Assembly: GCA_963755695.1 (NCBI GenBank)
Contig: CAVWLB010000010.1
Location: forward strand, 2,418,001 to 2,482,000
DNA from: QHWT01 sp963755695
GTDB taxonomy: Bacteria; Acidobacteriota; Vicinamibacteria; Vicinamibacterales; 2-12-FULL-66-21
DNA: 64,000 nt
Direction of reading: 5' to 3'
Position 1 is the stretch's first letter; each line of letters begins with the position of its first letter. Below are positions 1 through 10,273 of this stretch, in pieces. The notes under the pieces are model-generated. The model did no database searches and was not told where the DNA came from. It worked only from the letters and a program-made list of their open reading frames with translations. A program made the position numbers and the translations under genes.

Positions 1-401
1 TTGTCGGGAGTCGAGATGTAGACCGTGCCGTCGACCATCAGCGCGGACGCCTTGACCGTAGGCTCGCCAAACGAGGGGTATTCGCCGGTCCCTTCGCCGC
101 CGACAATCACCGGCGCGCCACCCTCGCGGCCGCGTCCGCCGCCGCGTCCGCCGACGCCGAAATTATTGCCGGCCCCTTCGTTCAAGCGCGTCACCCAGGC
201 GAGCGTCAGGTTCTTGACCGTCGTCTGATTGACCTGCTTGAGCGCGCTGTAGCGCTTGCCGGAGTAGTCGCCGTTATGCGTCGGCCACTCGTCGGCCAAC
301 GGCTTGAGCAGCTGCGCGGGGTCGATTCCCTTGCCTTGCCCGAGTCCCACAATCGGCATCGCCACGAGCGAGGCCGTCATGAACAGTCTCTTCATTGTCA
401 T
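1..401 (-). CDS. PQQ-dependent (quinoprotein) dehydrogenase, N-terminal part
   Basis: This is the first 133 or so residues of a secreted quinoprotein, reading off the left edge. A signal peptide (MKRLFMTASLVAMPIVGLG) is followed by WPTHNGDYSGKRYSAL, the typical start of the methanol/ethanol-dehydrogenase beta-propeller family. Next come a Gly/Arg-rich loop and a segment reading VKASALMVDGTVYIST. The family oxidises alcohols or sugars in the periplasm with PQQ and passes electrons to cytochrome c. The start at 401 (ATG, MTMKRLF) overlaps the stop of the cytochrome gene by four bases; ATG at 395 is the alternative. Catalytic and PQQ-binding residues lie outside the window, so the substrate cannot be judged. 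Confidence 0.8.
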   Translation of the reverse strand, partial: MTMKRLFMTASLVAMPIVGLGQGKGIDPAQLLKPLADEWPTHNGDYSGKRYSALKQVNQTTVKNLTLAWVTRLNEGAGNNFGVGGRGGGRGREGGAPVIVGGEGTGEYPSFGEPTVKASALMVDGTVYISTPD

Positions 402-1394
402 CTCAATGTGACCAGATAAGCGGTGACGTTTCGCATGTCCTTGTCGGTGAGTGCCGCGAGCAAGGCCTTGTGCCCTTCGAGCGGATTCTTGATCTCGAGC
501 TTCGTCCGATCGCCGTCGCGCCGGACGGAGCGGAGCGAGCCATCCTCCATCAGCAGCGTGACGACGAAATCGTCGTAGCGAATCAGCCGTCCTTGGACCT
601 TCTCGCCTGACGGCTGCGTCACGGTCGCGATGATTGCCGGTCCCGGCATCTCACCCGGCGGCGCGCCTCGCCGCCCACCCCGGCCTCCGGTCGCCAGGCC
701 GCCCGAGACCCACGCGTTCTGCAGCATCTTTGGATCGTCAATCCTTGTGGCGATTCCCTGCAGATCGCCGGTGACGGAATGACACGTGCTGCATTTCGCG
801 GCGAAATAGGTTTCCCCCGCCGCGGCGTCGCCGACGACGATGTTCGGTGGCGGCGCATCGCTCTCCGGAGGCGCGCCTTGTCCGCGGCTGGCCCCGGTCA
901 GGCTGTGAATGAACTCCGAGATGGCCTTGATGTCCTCGGCTGCCAAGGGGAACGCCGGCATTCCCCGCTCCGGACGGCCGTTTTGGACGACCTGACCGAT
1001 CAACTCGCCGTCCTTGTCAGCGAGCACGAGCTGCGAGCGCAGCAGGTTCGGGCCGTTCAACTGTCCACCGCGCGCGTCGGCGCCGTGACAGGCCGAACAC
1101 GTGGCAGTGAAGAGCGTCCTCCCGCGTTCGAGAACGGCCGGATCGGCCGGCGGCCGCTGCATCGCGGGGAACACGCCAGGTCCGCGTCCGCGCCCCTGTC
1201 CGCCTCTCCCGGCCCCCTGCGCGGCGCCAGGTTGGGGTTGTGGTTGTTCCGGAGGCGGCGTTTGCGTCGGCGGCGCCGCGGGCGGCGGCGTCTGCGGCTG
1301 GTGGCGTCTGTTGTGCCTGATCGGCGGCGCCGTGGGTTACGGCAATCGTCAGTCCCACGAAGGCTGCTGCGAGCAGCCCGTTTTTGATCTGCAT
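398..1394 (-). CDS. Diheme c-type cytochrome, partner of the quinoprotein (one frameshift)
   Basis: A secreted cytochrome of about 330 residues. The signal peptide begins MQIKNGLLAAAFVGLTI at 1394. A Pro/Gln-rich linker follows, then two heme sites, CSACH (near residue 99) and CSTCH (near residue 204), and a C-terminal domain ending YLVTLR. The reading frame changes once in the Pro-rich linker around 1290-1300, where one extra base fits; without it the protein is continuous. It is likely the electron acceptor of the quinoprotein encoded immediately downstream, whose start codon overlaps this stop. It sits 8 bases behind the DUF1080 gene, so the three genes probably form one operon. A later internal start at 1174 would lose the signal peptide and is unlikely. 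Confidence 0.8.
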
Positions 1395-1402
1395 CCCTGG
1401 TC

Positions 1403-2014
1403 TCACTTGAGCTCGCGGATAGAAAGGTCCTTGAACCGCATCTTTCCCTCGCCGCCGGCGTGCAGCTGCAGCGCGATGATGCCGTCGGAGAATTTCGGCG
1501 ATGGATCCGTATAGTCCAGCGCCTTCACGCCGTTGACGAACGTGACGATGTGGTTGCCGTTGACCGAGAACTGCACGTCGTTCCAGTCGCCGACCTTCAT
1601 CGCCTGTTCGCCCTCCGGATTCGGCCACACGATCCACTGTCGTCCACCGGTTTCGTATAACCCGCCGGTGTGCATGTTCGGGTGCGGATCGACCTCCACC
1701 TGGACGCCCTGGATCGAAGTTCCCTCGATGGACGCGTGGTAGAAGATGCCGCTGTTGCCGGTGCCTTCCGCCCTGAACTTCCCCTTCATCTCGAAGTTCT
1801 TGTACGTCTTCTCGGTACCGAGATATCCATACTCCTTGGTGACCGCTTCGCCGAGGATCTCGCCGTTGTCGACGGTCCATTTCTCGGCGCCGTAGTTCTT
1901 CCAGCCGGTCAGGTCCTTTCCGTTGAACATCGGCACCCAGTCGCCGCCTCCCTGGGCCAGGAGGCCGGTCGCTCCGACGAGCAGACCGAGAACAAGGCCG
2001 CGCACCAATCTCAT
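1403..2014 (-). CDS. DUF1080 (3-keto-disaccharide hydrolase-like) secreted protein
   Basis: A 203-residue protein with a signal peptide (MRLVRGLVLGLLVGATGLLA) and one DUF1080 domain. Recognisable segments are FNGKDLTGW near residue 32, NSGIFYH near residue 90, and QVEVDPHPNMHTGGLYETGG. This concanavalin-like fold occurs in 3-keto-disaccharide hydrolases and related family-16-like enzymes; the exact sugar cannot be read from sequence. The start at 2014 is chosen because GGAGG lies six bases upstream; an upstream in-frame ATG has no such site. It is the first gene of the minus-strand operon with the diheme cytochrome and quinoprotein, which suggests that oxidised sugars are handled in the periplasm. 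Confidence 0.85.
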   Translation of the reverse strand: MRLVRGLVLGLLVGATGLLAQGGGDWVPMFNGKDLTGWKNYGAEKWTVDNGEILGEAVTKEYGYLGTEKTYKNFEMKGKFRAEGTGNSGIFYHASIEGTSIQGVQVEVDPHPNMHTGGLYETGGRQWIVWPNPEGEQAMKVGDWNDVQFSVNGNHIVTFVNGVKALDYTDPSPKFSDGIIALQLHAGGEGKMRFKDLSIRELK

Positions 2015-2055
2015 ACTCACCCTCCGAATTGGGTCCTCTAAAACGATCACCTGGA

Positions 2056-2094
2056 AGACACGGATCTCTCCACCCAATCGTGAGATCCGTGTCT
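2056..2094. promoter_or_regulatory. 13-bp perfect inverted repeat between divergent genes
   Basis: The arms AGACACGGATCTC (2056-2068) and GAGATCCGTGTCT (2082-2094) are perfectly complementary around a 13-base loop. The element lies in the region between the DUF1080 operon (minus) and the GDSL esterase (plus), 42 bases upstream of the DUF1080 start. No T-run follows on either strand, so an operator or a 5'-UTR hairpin is more likely than a terminator. No matching regulator was identified. Confidence 0.55.
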
Positions 2095-2222
2095 CATGAT
2101 GTCAGAATGTGCGGCGTGCACGCACGCGTTGTATTTCTATTCTCGTGGCTTTCGCTGTCCCCCGTAACGTTGGCGGAGGCTGGTCAGGCGGAAGATGTCC
2201 CTCCGCGAAAGGAATGTCCTCG

Positions 2223-3074
2223 ATGCGCATCAAAGCTGCTTTCGTTCTGTTCGCCCTGACGCTCGCCACGGTGGCGGCGAGGACGGCGCCTCAGCAGACC
2301 ACTTCTCAGCCGACCACCTCTCAGCCGGCCACGCCCCCGGCAACCCCGTCGCCGACGGCATCGTCAGCGGCGGATCCGTCCTGTCCGGAGGTGGCCACCG
2401 CGATGACCGCATTGATGCGCAACGATGCCCGCCTGCGCGATTGGTCGGAGCTCGCGCGGTATCGCAACGCGAACCGCGAAGTCACCGCCCCCGCGGCGAG
2501 CGACTCGCGCGTCGTGTTCATGGGCGATTCGATCACCGACGCGTGGCCGCAGCCGCGCTTCGGCCCGTTCTTCCCTGGCAAGCCCTACATCGGCCGCGGC
2601 ATCAGCGGTCAAACGACTCCGCAGATGCTGATTCGCTTCCGGCCCGACGTGATCGACCTCCATCCGAAGGCGGTGGTGATTCTCGCGGGCACCAATGATA
2701 TCGCCGCCAACACTGGACCGATGACCGATGAAGAGATCGAAGGCAATTTAATGTCGATGGCGGAGCTGGGCAAGGCCAACCGCATCAAGGTCGTGCTCTC
2801 GAGCATTCTCCCGGTGAGCGAATATCACGTCCAGGCCGGCACGGTGCCCCAGACAACGCGGCGTCCGATGACCAGGATTCGTGCGATCAACGAATGGATG
2901 AAGAAGTACGCGGCTGCCGAAGGGCACGTGTATCTCGACTATTTTCCCGCGACGATTGACGACAAGGGGATGCTGCGGGCAGAGTTCAGCGAGGACGACC
3001 TCCATCCGAACGCGGCCGGCTACGCCGCCATGGCGCCGCTTGCCGAGGCGGCCATCCAGAAGGCACTGAAGTAA
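2223..3074 (+). CDS. SGNH/GDSL-family esterase or acetylhydrolase, secreted
   Basis: A 283-residue protein: signal peptide ([19 protein letters not shown]), a Thr/Pro/Gln-rich spacer to about residue 50, then an SGNH hydrolase domain. All four family blocks are visible: [10 protein letters not shown] with the nucleophile Ser at residue 103, [14 protein letters not shown], and the C-terminal [10 protein letters not shown] supplying the Asp-His pair. It probably removes acyl groups from polysaccharides or lipids outside the cytoplasm; the substrate is not evident. The start at 2223 places the signal peptide at the N-terminus, with AAGGA upstream; in-frame starts further upstream would add non-signal sequence. 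The stop TAA is directly followed by the ATG of the aldehyde dehydrogenase. Confidence 0.88.
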   Translation: MRIKAAFVLFALTLATVAARTAPQQTTSQPTTSQPATPPATPSPTASSAADPSCPEVATAMTALMRNDARLRDWSELARYRNANREVTAPAASDSRVVFMGDSITDAWPQPRFGPFFPGKPYIGRGISGQTTPQMLIRFRPDVIDLHPKAVVILAGTNDIAANTGPMTDEEIEGNLMSMAELGKANRIKVVLSSILPVSEYHVQAGTVPQTTRRPMTRIRAINEWMKKYAAAEGHVYLDYFPATIDDKGMLRAEFSEDDLHPNAAGYAAMAPLAEAAIQKALK

Positions 3075-4525
3075 ATGGCTACAACCTATCCAAACCTCAT
3101 TGACGGACGCCCAATCGACTCGACGGAACGGGCGCCCGACATCAATCCCTCGAACCTTCACGACGTCGTCGGCGAGTTCGCGCGCGGGATCGTCGACGGA
3201 CGTCGAACTGGCGATCGCGGCGGCAAAGCAGGCCTTTCCAAAGTGGTCGCGCACGACGCCGCAGGAACGCTTCGACATCCTCGACCGCGCCGGCACCGAG
3301 ATCCTCGCGCGGAAGGACGAGCTCGGCCGGCTGCTCGTCGCGCGAGCAGGGCAAGCCGCTCGCCGACGGCATCGGCGAAGCCGCGCGCGCGGGCGCGATC
3401 TTCAAGTTCTTCGCCGGCGAGGCGCGTCGGCGTCGGCGGCGAGAAGCTCGACTCGGTGCGGCCCGGGCATCGAGGTCGAGGTCACGCGCGAGCCGGTCGG
3501 CGTCGTCGCCGCGATCACGCCGTGGAATTTTCCGCTGGCGATTCCGGCGTGGAAGATCGCGCCCGCGCTGGCGTTCGGCAACTGCGTCGTCGTTCAAGCC
3601 GGCAGAGCTCGTGCCGGCGTCGCCGTGGGCGCTGGTCGACATCGTGCAGCGCGCCGGCCTGCCGCCGGGCGTGCTGAATCTCGTGATGGGACCGGGCTCG
3701 AGGCTCGGCGCCGCGCTCGCGCCGTCGCCGGACGTCGACGCCGTCAGCTTCACCGGCTCGCAGGACGTCGGCGCATCCGGTCGCGGCCGCGGCGGTGCGC
3801 AACGGCGCGCGGGTGCAGCTCGAAATGGGCGGCAAGAATCCGCTCATCGTGCTCGACGACGCGGATCTGCGCGACGGCGGTGTCGGTGGCGGTCAACGGC
3901 GCGTTCTTCCAGGCCGGCCAGCGCTGCACCGCGTCGAGCCGGATCATCGTCACCGAAGGCATCCACGATCGATTCGTCGACGGCGATGATCGAGCGCATG
4001 AAGAAGCTGGTCGTCGACGATGCGCTGAAGCCGGGAACCGAGATCGGGCCGGTCGTCGATCAGCGTCAGCTCGACAAGAACCTCGAGTACATCGAAATCG
4101 GACAGCGGGAAGGGGCGACGGCTCGTGCACGGCGGCGAGCGGCTGAAGCGCGACACCGACGGCTACTACATGGCGCCCGCGATCTTCACCGACACCGTCG
4201 CCGGAGATGCGGATCAACCGCGAAGAGATCTTCGGCCCGGTCGCGTCGGTGATCCGGGTGCAGCGACTACGACGAGGCGCTCGCGGTCGCCAACGACACG
4301 CCGTTCGGCCTGTCGGCGGGCATCGTGACGACGTCGCTGAAGCACGCGAGCCACTTCAAGCGCAACTCGCAGAGCGGGCTCGTGATGGTGAACCTGCCGA
4401 CCGCCGGGCTCGACTATCACGTGCCGTTCGGCGGCCGGAAGAAGTCGAGCTACGGCCCGCGCGAGCAGGGCACCTACGCGAAGGAGTTCTACACGATCGT
4501 CAAGACCGCGTACGTCGCTCCTTGA
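3075..4525 (+). CDS. NAD(P)-dependent aldehyde dehydrogenase, interrupted by about eleven +1 frameshifts
   Basis: Read across frames, this is a complete ALDH of about 480 residues, close to the succinate-semialdehyde / alpha-ketoglutarate-semialdehyde type. Ordered segments are PNLIDGRPI at the start, [15 protein letters not shown] with the catalytic Asn, [14 protein letters not shown] strand [29 protein letters not shown] with the nucleophile Cys, [13 protein letters not shown], and [12 protein letters not shown] near the C-terminus. The frame moves by +1 at roughly 3189, 3336, 3425, 3468, 3590, 3778, 3869, 3979, 4118, 4202 and 4261. Every one is explained by one extra base, and no conserved block is lost, so sequence error is more likely than decay. 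It starts directly after the esterase stop. Confidence 0.8.
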
Positions 4526-4741
4526 GGTCGGCGGAGTACGTCCACGGACGCGAAAGCCAGAGCTCGATCTCCGACGATCTTGCTCCGAGGGCTTGTCAGT
4601 CCTTCGTGCTCCAACTATCTCCCGCCGATATTTCGTTGACACTGCTGCGCAGTGAGTGGGATTCTGAGTTTCATTCGTGACGGCCTAATCGGCCAAGTCT
4701 GCTGAGCGTCAGTTCGCTTCGTCTCTAAGGGGAGGAAAGAG
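4526..4741 (+). promoter_or_regulatory. Upstream region of the TonB receptor with possible -35/-10 and ribosome site
   Basis: This 216-base gap holds TTGACA at about 4636 followed 17 bases later by GATTCT-like sequence, a plausible but weak promoter. The palindrome GGCCTAATCGGCC lies near 4682. A GGGGAGGAAAGAG ribosome site sits just before the ATG at 4742. I see no other gene here. Confidence 0.35.
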
Positions 4742-7700
4742 ATGTTCGACCTGTTCAGGCCACGGCGTAGCGTCTGTACCTGCGCTCGTAGCCGCGTCCA
4801 CTTTGTTGCTTCTCTCAGGCGCCTGGTCCGGCGCAAACGCTCAGGCAGTCAAGGGTGCGTTGCTCGGGAACATCACCGACGATGGGGGGCTTGCGCTTCC
4901 CGGCGTCACCGTGACCATCACGGAACAGAACACCAACATCACCTATTCGACGGTCGCCAACGAGTCCGGCTACTACGTCTTCTCGAACCTGAAGGACGGC
5001 ACCTACCGGGTCGAGCGGAACTCTCCGGATTCAAGAAGACGGTCCGCGAGGACATCGCGTCGAGTCAACCCGACGGTCCGCGTCGACTTGAAGATGGAGG
5101 TCGGCGCCCTCGCAGGAGTCGATCACGGTCGTCGGCGAGACGCCCGCTGCTTCAAACCGATCGCGCCGACACCGGGCCGCATCATCGAGAGCGTGCAGCT
5201 TCAGCAGGTGCCGCTCGGGTTCAATCGCAACTTCCAGGGGATGCTGATCACGGTGCCGGGCGCGACGCGTCCGTTCAGCGGCCGCACTCCGAGTTCTTCA
5301 ATGCGCAGGACAGCCTCTCGACCAACGTCAACGGCCAGTCGCGGCTGGCCAACAACGTGCAGATCGAAGGCATCGACGACAACCACCGGACCGGGCTGCT
5401 GACGACGCTGATTCCGTCGGCGGAGGCCATCGAAACCGTCAACATCAGCACCAGCGCCTACGACGCGGAGTTCGGCCGGCCGGCGGCGCGATCACCAACG
5501 TCACGCTCAAGTCGGGCACCAACAGTCTCAAGGGCAGCGTCTTCGCCTTCGGCAACAACGAGAAGACGAAGCGCCGGGCTATTTCTACGCACACGGCGCC
5601 GCCGACGACATACCTGCAGAGCGGCTTCACGCTCGGCGGACCGATCCGGCACAACAGGCTGTTCTTCTTCGGCGATTACCAGCACACCACGCGATCACGC
5701 CGGCCGGACGACGCGCGCCACGATTCCGCCGATGGCGTATCAGCACGCGGCGACTTCAGCGCGGCGCCGACGACCATTTACGATCCGTCGACCGGCAACG
5801 CGGACGGCACCGGACGGACGCCGTTCCCGAACAACATCATCCCCGCCGGATCGCATCAGCCCGATTGCGAAGGCGATCCTCGCCAATCTTCCCGCGCCCA
5901 ACATCGACGCGGCGCTCGGGGCAGACCGAACTACCAGATCGACTACGCGCGCGTGAAGACCACCGATTCGTTCGACACGAAGGTGAACTGGCAAATCGGC
6001 CAGAAGCGATCAGATTTCCGGACGCTTCAGTTTTCTGCGTCCCGAAGCTCACCGATCCGCCGGCGTTCGGCGCGTTCGGCGGTTCGAAGCAGGGGAGCCC
6101 GTCCGGCAACGGCTTCTCCGGCATCGGCATCGACACCACCTACAGCACCGGCGTCAACTACACGCGGACGCTGGAGCAACACGCTCGTGATGGAGGCGCG
6201 CGGCGGCATGAACTACTTCCACAACGAGGCGCTGTCGGGCGGCGCCGGCCTCAAGCACGGCAAGCGACGTCGGCATCCGCGGCGCGAACATCGACGAGTG
6301 GACCAGCGGCATGACCTCGATCGACATCGGCAACAACATGAGCAGCCCGCTGGTCGGCTTCTGCCGCGAGCCTGCCGTGGGATCGCTCGGAGCGGACGGT
6401 GCAGTTCGCGACGGTCGTTCACGAAACTGATGGGCAATCACACCATCAAGTTCGGCGAGGACTTCCGGCACACGCGCGACTTTCTGCTGCAGACCCAGGA
6501 CAACGGCGGCCCGCGCGGCCAGTTTCAGTTCCGGGCGACTCAGACGTCCATCCCGAGCAACGCTGCGGCCACGGCGGGTTTTGCCAACGCGCTTCGCGTC
6601 GTTCCTGCTCGACGTGCCGTCGCTCGTGCAGCGCGACCTCAAGGTGACAGACCCCGGCGTGCGCTTCTGGGCGTTCTTCACCTTCGTCCAGGACAAATGG
6701 GCGGTCACGAAGAAGCTCACGCATCGACCTCGGGTCTGCGCCACGAGTACTACACGCCGTTCATCGGCCTCGTCGATCAGGGAGGGCTCTCGAACTACGA
6801 CCCGGCGACCAACACGCTGCAGGTGGCCGGCTACGGCGACGTGTCGAAGAGCGTCGGCGTCAAGAAGCTACTGGAAGAACTTCGGCCCGCGCGCGGGCGC
6901 CTCGTACCGCCTCGAGCGACAAGACCGTCTTGCGTGCCGGGTACGGCGTCAGCACGCTGCCCTTCCCGGACAACAGCCTACGTCTACAACTATCCCGGTG
7001 AAGCAGAACAACGTGTTCAACCCGCCGAACAGATTCGCGCCCGCCGGGCTCGATGACAGAACGGGTTCCCCGATCCGGTCGTTGCGTGACGATTCCATCC
7101 AACGGGATCATCGACGCGAGCCCGCAGGCGCTGAGGAACGCAGTCGTACTTCCACGCGTAGCCGTCGAACATGCACGAGGGCTCGCTGCACTCCTTCAAC
7201 GTCGCGTTCCAGCGCGAGCTGTCCGGCCAGCTTCACACTCGGAAGTCGGCCTACGTCGGCAATCGCGGCCACGACGTCCAGACGCAGTTCAACGAGAACG
7301 CCGCGAACGGTCGCTCGGCCGCCGGACAATGCCGGGCGGCCGCTGTTCGCTGCCGTTCGGCAAGACCGGCGGACGTCACGACGCTGGATCCCGACCAAGA
7401 CCGAGTACAACTCGCTGCAGGTGAAGCTCGATCGCCGCTTCGCCGACGGTCTGCTGCTCACGTCAACTCGTATACGCTCGGGCGCGGCTGGAGCTACGTC
7501 AACGGCGACAGCAACACCGGCATTCGCCACGCCGGCGGACATCGAGCGAAGCTGGGCGCGCACCGATCAGGATCGCCTGCACAGCTTCGTCGAGAGCTTC
7601 CTGTATCAGCTGCCGGTCGGACCCGGCCGCCGCTGGCTGCACGACCGGGGCGTCTCAGTCAGATCCTCGGCGGCTGGCAGGTCAGCGGCTTCTTCACCGC

Positions 7701-8126
7701 CCAGTCGGGACTGCCGATCAACATCACGATGGCGCGACGCAACCTGCAACGCTCCGGGCAACACGCAGCGGCCCGACGTCAACCGGCACGCCGGAGGTGC
7801 TCGGCGGCGTCGGTCCAGGACGTGACTCTGGTTCGACACCTCGGTGTTCTCGTCGCCGGCCACCAAACACGTTCGGCAACGCGCCGCGGAACGGCGTGCT
7901 CGACGGCCCGCGCTACGTCAACCTCGACGCGACGATCGCCAAGTTGTTCGCGCTGCCGCGGGGCGCGCAGGGAGAATTCCGCGTCGACATCTTCAACCTC
8001 ACGAACACGCCGCATTTCGCGCGGCCGGGCGGCGGGTTCGGCAGCTCGACCTTCGGCCGGATCACCGCAACCGAGGGGGGCGCCGACATGCGCTCGATGC
8101 GGTTCGGGTTGAAGGTGACGTTCTGA
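4742..8126 (+). CDS. TonB-dependent receptor, Oar-like, with carboxypeptidase-regulatory N-terminal domain (many frameshifts)
   Basis: An outer-membrane receptor of about 1,110 residues when joined across frames. A signal peptide ends in LLLLSGAWSGANAQ. The CarboxypepD_reg-like beta-sandwich then runs VKGALLGNITDDGG through GYYVFSNLKDGTYRVE, followed by plug and barrel segments. The last residues MRFGLKVTF end in the terminal Phe typical of outer-membrane barrels. Acidobacteria carry large families of such receptors, usually for glycans or other large nutrients. The frame changes at least fifteen times: most are single extra bases (for example near 4785, 5111 and 5154), and at least one is a missing base (near 5032). 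A working gene in the organism is likely; this copy cannot be translated as written. Confidence 0.8.
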
Positions 8127-8294
8127 TGGTGCGTTAGTACTGGGTGCGTCAGGTGCGCCGGGAGCCCGACTACCCGGCGCACCGCTGACAAATTCGTCGC
8201 TGGCCCGGTGCTTGCCTGTGAGAGGCCGTACCCCAGTACTCACGGCCCCTGCCGTCCACGGGTCATACAGGACGGTATGGGGAGCGTCTGTTTT

Positions 8295-8882
8295 ATGAAC
8301 ATCTGCTGCCCGCGGTGCGGCACGCCGGCCGAAGCGGCCGGGCACGAAGACGGACGTGCGTACTTTGCCTGTCCTCAGTGCCAGCGAGTGTTCTCCGCGG
8401 AGCTGTCCACCCTTGCCCCGCACGCGGGACGCACGCCAGGGACACTGGCGACCCGCGTCATGGTGGTGGACGACTCGGAAGAAATGGCCGGCCTGCTGCG
8501 GATGTGGCTCGAGGATGAGGGATGCGAGGTCTTCACCGCCCTCTCGGGACGCGACGCACTCGATCTCGCGGCGACCTACTACCCTGACGTCGTGTTTCTC
8601 GATCTGATCATGCCGCACCTCGACGGCTTTCACGTCTGCCGCGAGTTGCGGCAGCGACTTGCGCCCGAAGTGATCCTCATGACGGGCGTCTCGAACCCGG
8701 AAGCGCGGCGACGCGGGTCGGAGATGGGCGTCGTGGCGCTACTCGAAAAACCGTTCACCCGCGATGCGGCAATCGCAGCCTACAACACCGCTGTCGAACG
8801 CTGCCGCCGCGATCCCCTGTCGCGCCTGCGCGCACACTTCGGCGGGGTGCCGCGCCTGCCCCGTGGCCTGCCGCACAAGTGA
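8295..8882 (+). CDS. Response regulator with N-terminal zinc ribbon
   Basis: A 195-residue protein. Residues 4-29 hold CCPRC and CPQC, a CxxC...CxxC zinc ribbon. From about residue 55 comes a REC receiver domain with VMVVDDSEE (acidic pocket), VVFLDLIMP (phospho-acceptor Asp), the LMTG Thr and the EKPF Lys. After the receiver only about 30 residues remain and no DNA-binding domain is seen, so it probably acts through protein contacts. A second receiver gene follows 19 bases downstream, which suggests a shared phosphorelay; no histidine kinase is adjacent. The start at 8295 gives the zinc ribbon at the extreme N-terminus with GGGAGC upstream. Confidence 0.85.
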   Translation: MNICCPRCGTPAEAAGHEDGRAYFACPQCQRVFSAELSTLAPHAGRTPGTLATRVMVVDDSEEMAGLLRMWLEDEGCEVFTALSGRDALDLAATYYPDVVFLDLIMPHLDGFHVCRELRQRLAPEVILMTGVSNPEARRRGSEMGVVALLEKPFTRDAAIAAYNTAVERCRRDPLSRLRAHFGGVPRLPRGLPHK

Positions 8883-8901
8883 GCCGATTGCGTCGCACCC
8901 C

Positions 8902-9294
8902 ATGACCGTTGCGAACGGAAAGCCCCTGCGGCGCACGCCCTGCGTGCTGATCGTCGAAGACGACACCGACGTCCGCGAGATGATGGACCTGTTGCTGACG
9001 TCGATCGGGTATCGGACCGTGACCGCGCCCAACGGCGCCATCGCGCTGGAACGGCTTCGCGAGGATCGCCCCTGCATGGTGCTCCTCGACCTCATGATGC
9101 CGGTGATGACCGGGTGGGAATTCCGCGAGCGTCAGCTCGCCGATCCGCAACTGGCGTCGATCCCGGTGCTCTGCATGTCGGCCGTCTATCAGCCCGAAGA
9201 CGTGATGACCGAGCTGCGGGTGAATTGTCTTGCCAAGCCGCTCGATTTCGGACGCCTGATCGACGAGATCGCGACGACATGCGGTCGTCCCTGA
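8902..9294 (+). CDS. Single-domain response regulator (CheY-like)
   Basis: A 130-residue receiver-only protein. VLIVEDDTD supplies the acidic pocket, VLLDLMMPVMTGWEF the phospho-acceptor Asp near residue 62, CMSA the conserved Ser/Thr position and AKPLDF the Lys. There is no output domain. It follows the zinc-ribbon receiver by 19 bases, and its last 16 bases overlap the start of the metallo-beta-lactamase-fold gene, so the three are probably co-transcribed. The cognate kinase is not in the window. Confidence 0.87.
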   Translation: MTVANGKPLRRTPCVLIVEDDTDVREMMDLLLTSIGYRTVTAPNGAIALERLREDRPCMVLLDLMMPVMTGWEFRERQLADPQLASIPVLCMSAVYQPEDVMTELRVNCLAKPLDFGRLIDEIATTCGRP

Positions 9295-10196
9295 CGCGGC
9301 GCGCGTTTCTGACCCAAGCGCTAGCCGTGGGTGCGGCACTGCCCGTCGCTGGACGCCTGACGCCCGCGAAAACACGGCTGATCCTCCTCGGCACGGCCGG
9401 AGGGCCGACGCCCAAGAAAACCCGCGCGGCTCCCTCGCAGGCCATCGTCATCGACGACCGCCTCTACGTCGTCGATTGCGGCAATGGCGTCGCGCGGCAG
9501 CTGGTACTTGCCGGGCTTCAGCTTGCCTCGATCCGTCACGTGTTCATCACCCATCACCATTCGGATCATTCAGCCGACTACGGGACGCTGCTGCTGCTCG
9601 CATGGGGCGATGCGCTGAGGACGCGAGTCGACACCTGGGGACCGCCGCCACTCACTCGCATGACGTCGCTCTTCTTCGAGATGAGCCGACCGGATCTCGC
9701 GATCCGCGAAAGGGACGAGGCGCGCCCGCCGCTGCAGCCGCTGGTGCACGCGCACGAGATCAGCCGTGGCGGGCGCCTCTTTCAGGACGACCGCGTCACC
9801 GTGCGCTGCTGTCTGGTCGATCATCCGCCGGTTCCGGTTGCCCTCGCCTATCGATTCGACGGCCCGGACCGATCGATCGTCATATCCGGGGACACGCGAC
9901 GATCCGCCAACCTGATCGCGCTGGCAAAGAATGCGGACATTCTTGTGCACGAGGCGCTGTACGTTCCACGGGCGCCGGGAGCGGAAGGCTCGGCGCTTCG
10001 GCGTCACGTGCTCACGAGCCATACCCCGGTCGAAGAGGTCGGCCGTATTGCGGCGGAAGCTGGGGTCAAGTTGCTGGTCCTGTCACATCTCGTTCCAGGC
10101 GAGACCCCACCGGTCAGCGACGAGGAGTGGCTCGCCGGGGCGAGAAAACATTTCGACGGACCGATCGTCGTGGGACGCGATTTGATGGAACTATGA
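9279..10196 (+). CDS. Metallo-beta-lactamase-fold hydrolase with Tat signal
   Basis: A 305-residue protein starting MRSSLTRRAFLTQALAVGAA, a twin-arginine signal (TRRAFL). The metal-binding motif THHHSDH lies at residues 91-97, and downstream ligands include the Asp in VISGDTR and a late SHLVPGE His. The layout resembles the RNase Z/arylsulfatase-like branch of the MBL superfamily, but the Tat signal points to a periplasmic enzyme with a preassembled metal centre. The substrate is unknown. The start overlaps the preceding receiver gene by 16 bases. Confidence 0.82.
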   Translation: MRSSLTRRAFLTQALAVGAALPVAGRLTPAKTRLILLGTAGGPTPKKTRAAPSQAIVIDDRLYVVDCGNGVARQLVLAGLQLASIRHVFITHHHSDHSADYGTLLLLAWGDALRTRVDTWGPPPLTRMTSLFFEMSRPDLAIRERDEARPPLQPLVHAHEISRGGRLFQDDRVTVRCCLVDHPPVPVALAYRFDGPDRSIVISGDTRRSANLIALAKNADILVHEALYVPRAPGAEGSALRRHVLTSHTPVEEVGRIAAEAGVKLLVLSHLVPGETPPVSDEEWLAGARKHFDGPIVVGRDLMEL

Positions 10197-10273
10197 GAAA
10201 GCGTGTCGGGGCCGGGTGCAAAGTGCTAGGGTGCTACCTGCGATAGAACCACCCGGAATTTTGCGGAGCGCAT

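Noticed and set aside
3075..8126. Programmed frameshifting or true pseudogenes in the ALDH and TonB receptor genes
   Set aside because: Too many shifts, no slippery heptamers at the sites, and all conserved motifs retained; sequence error explains them better.
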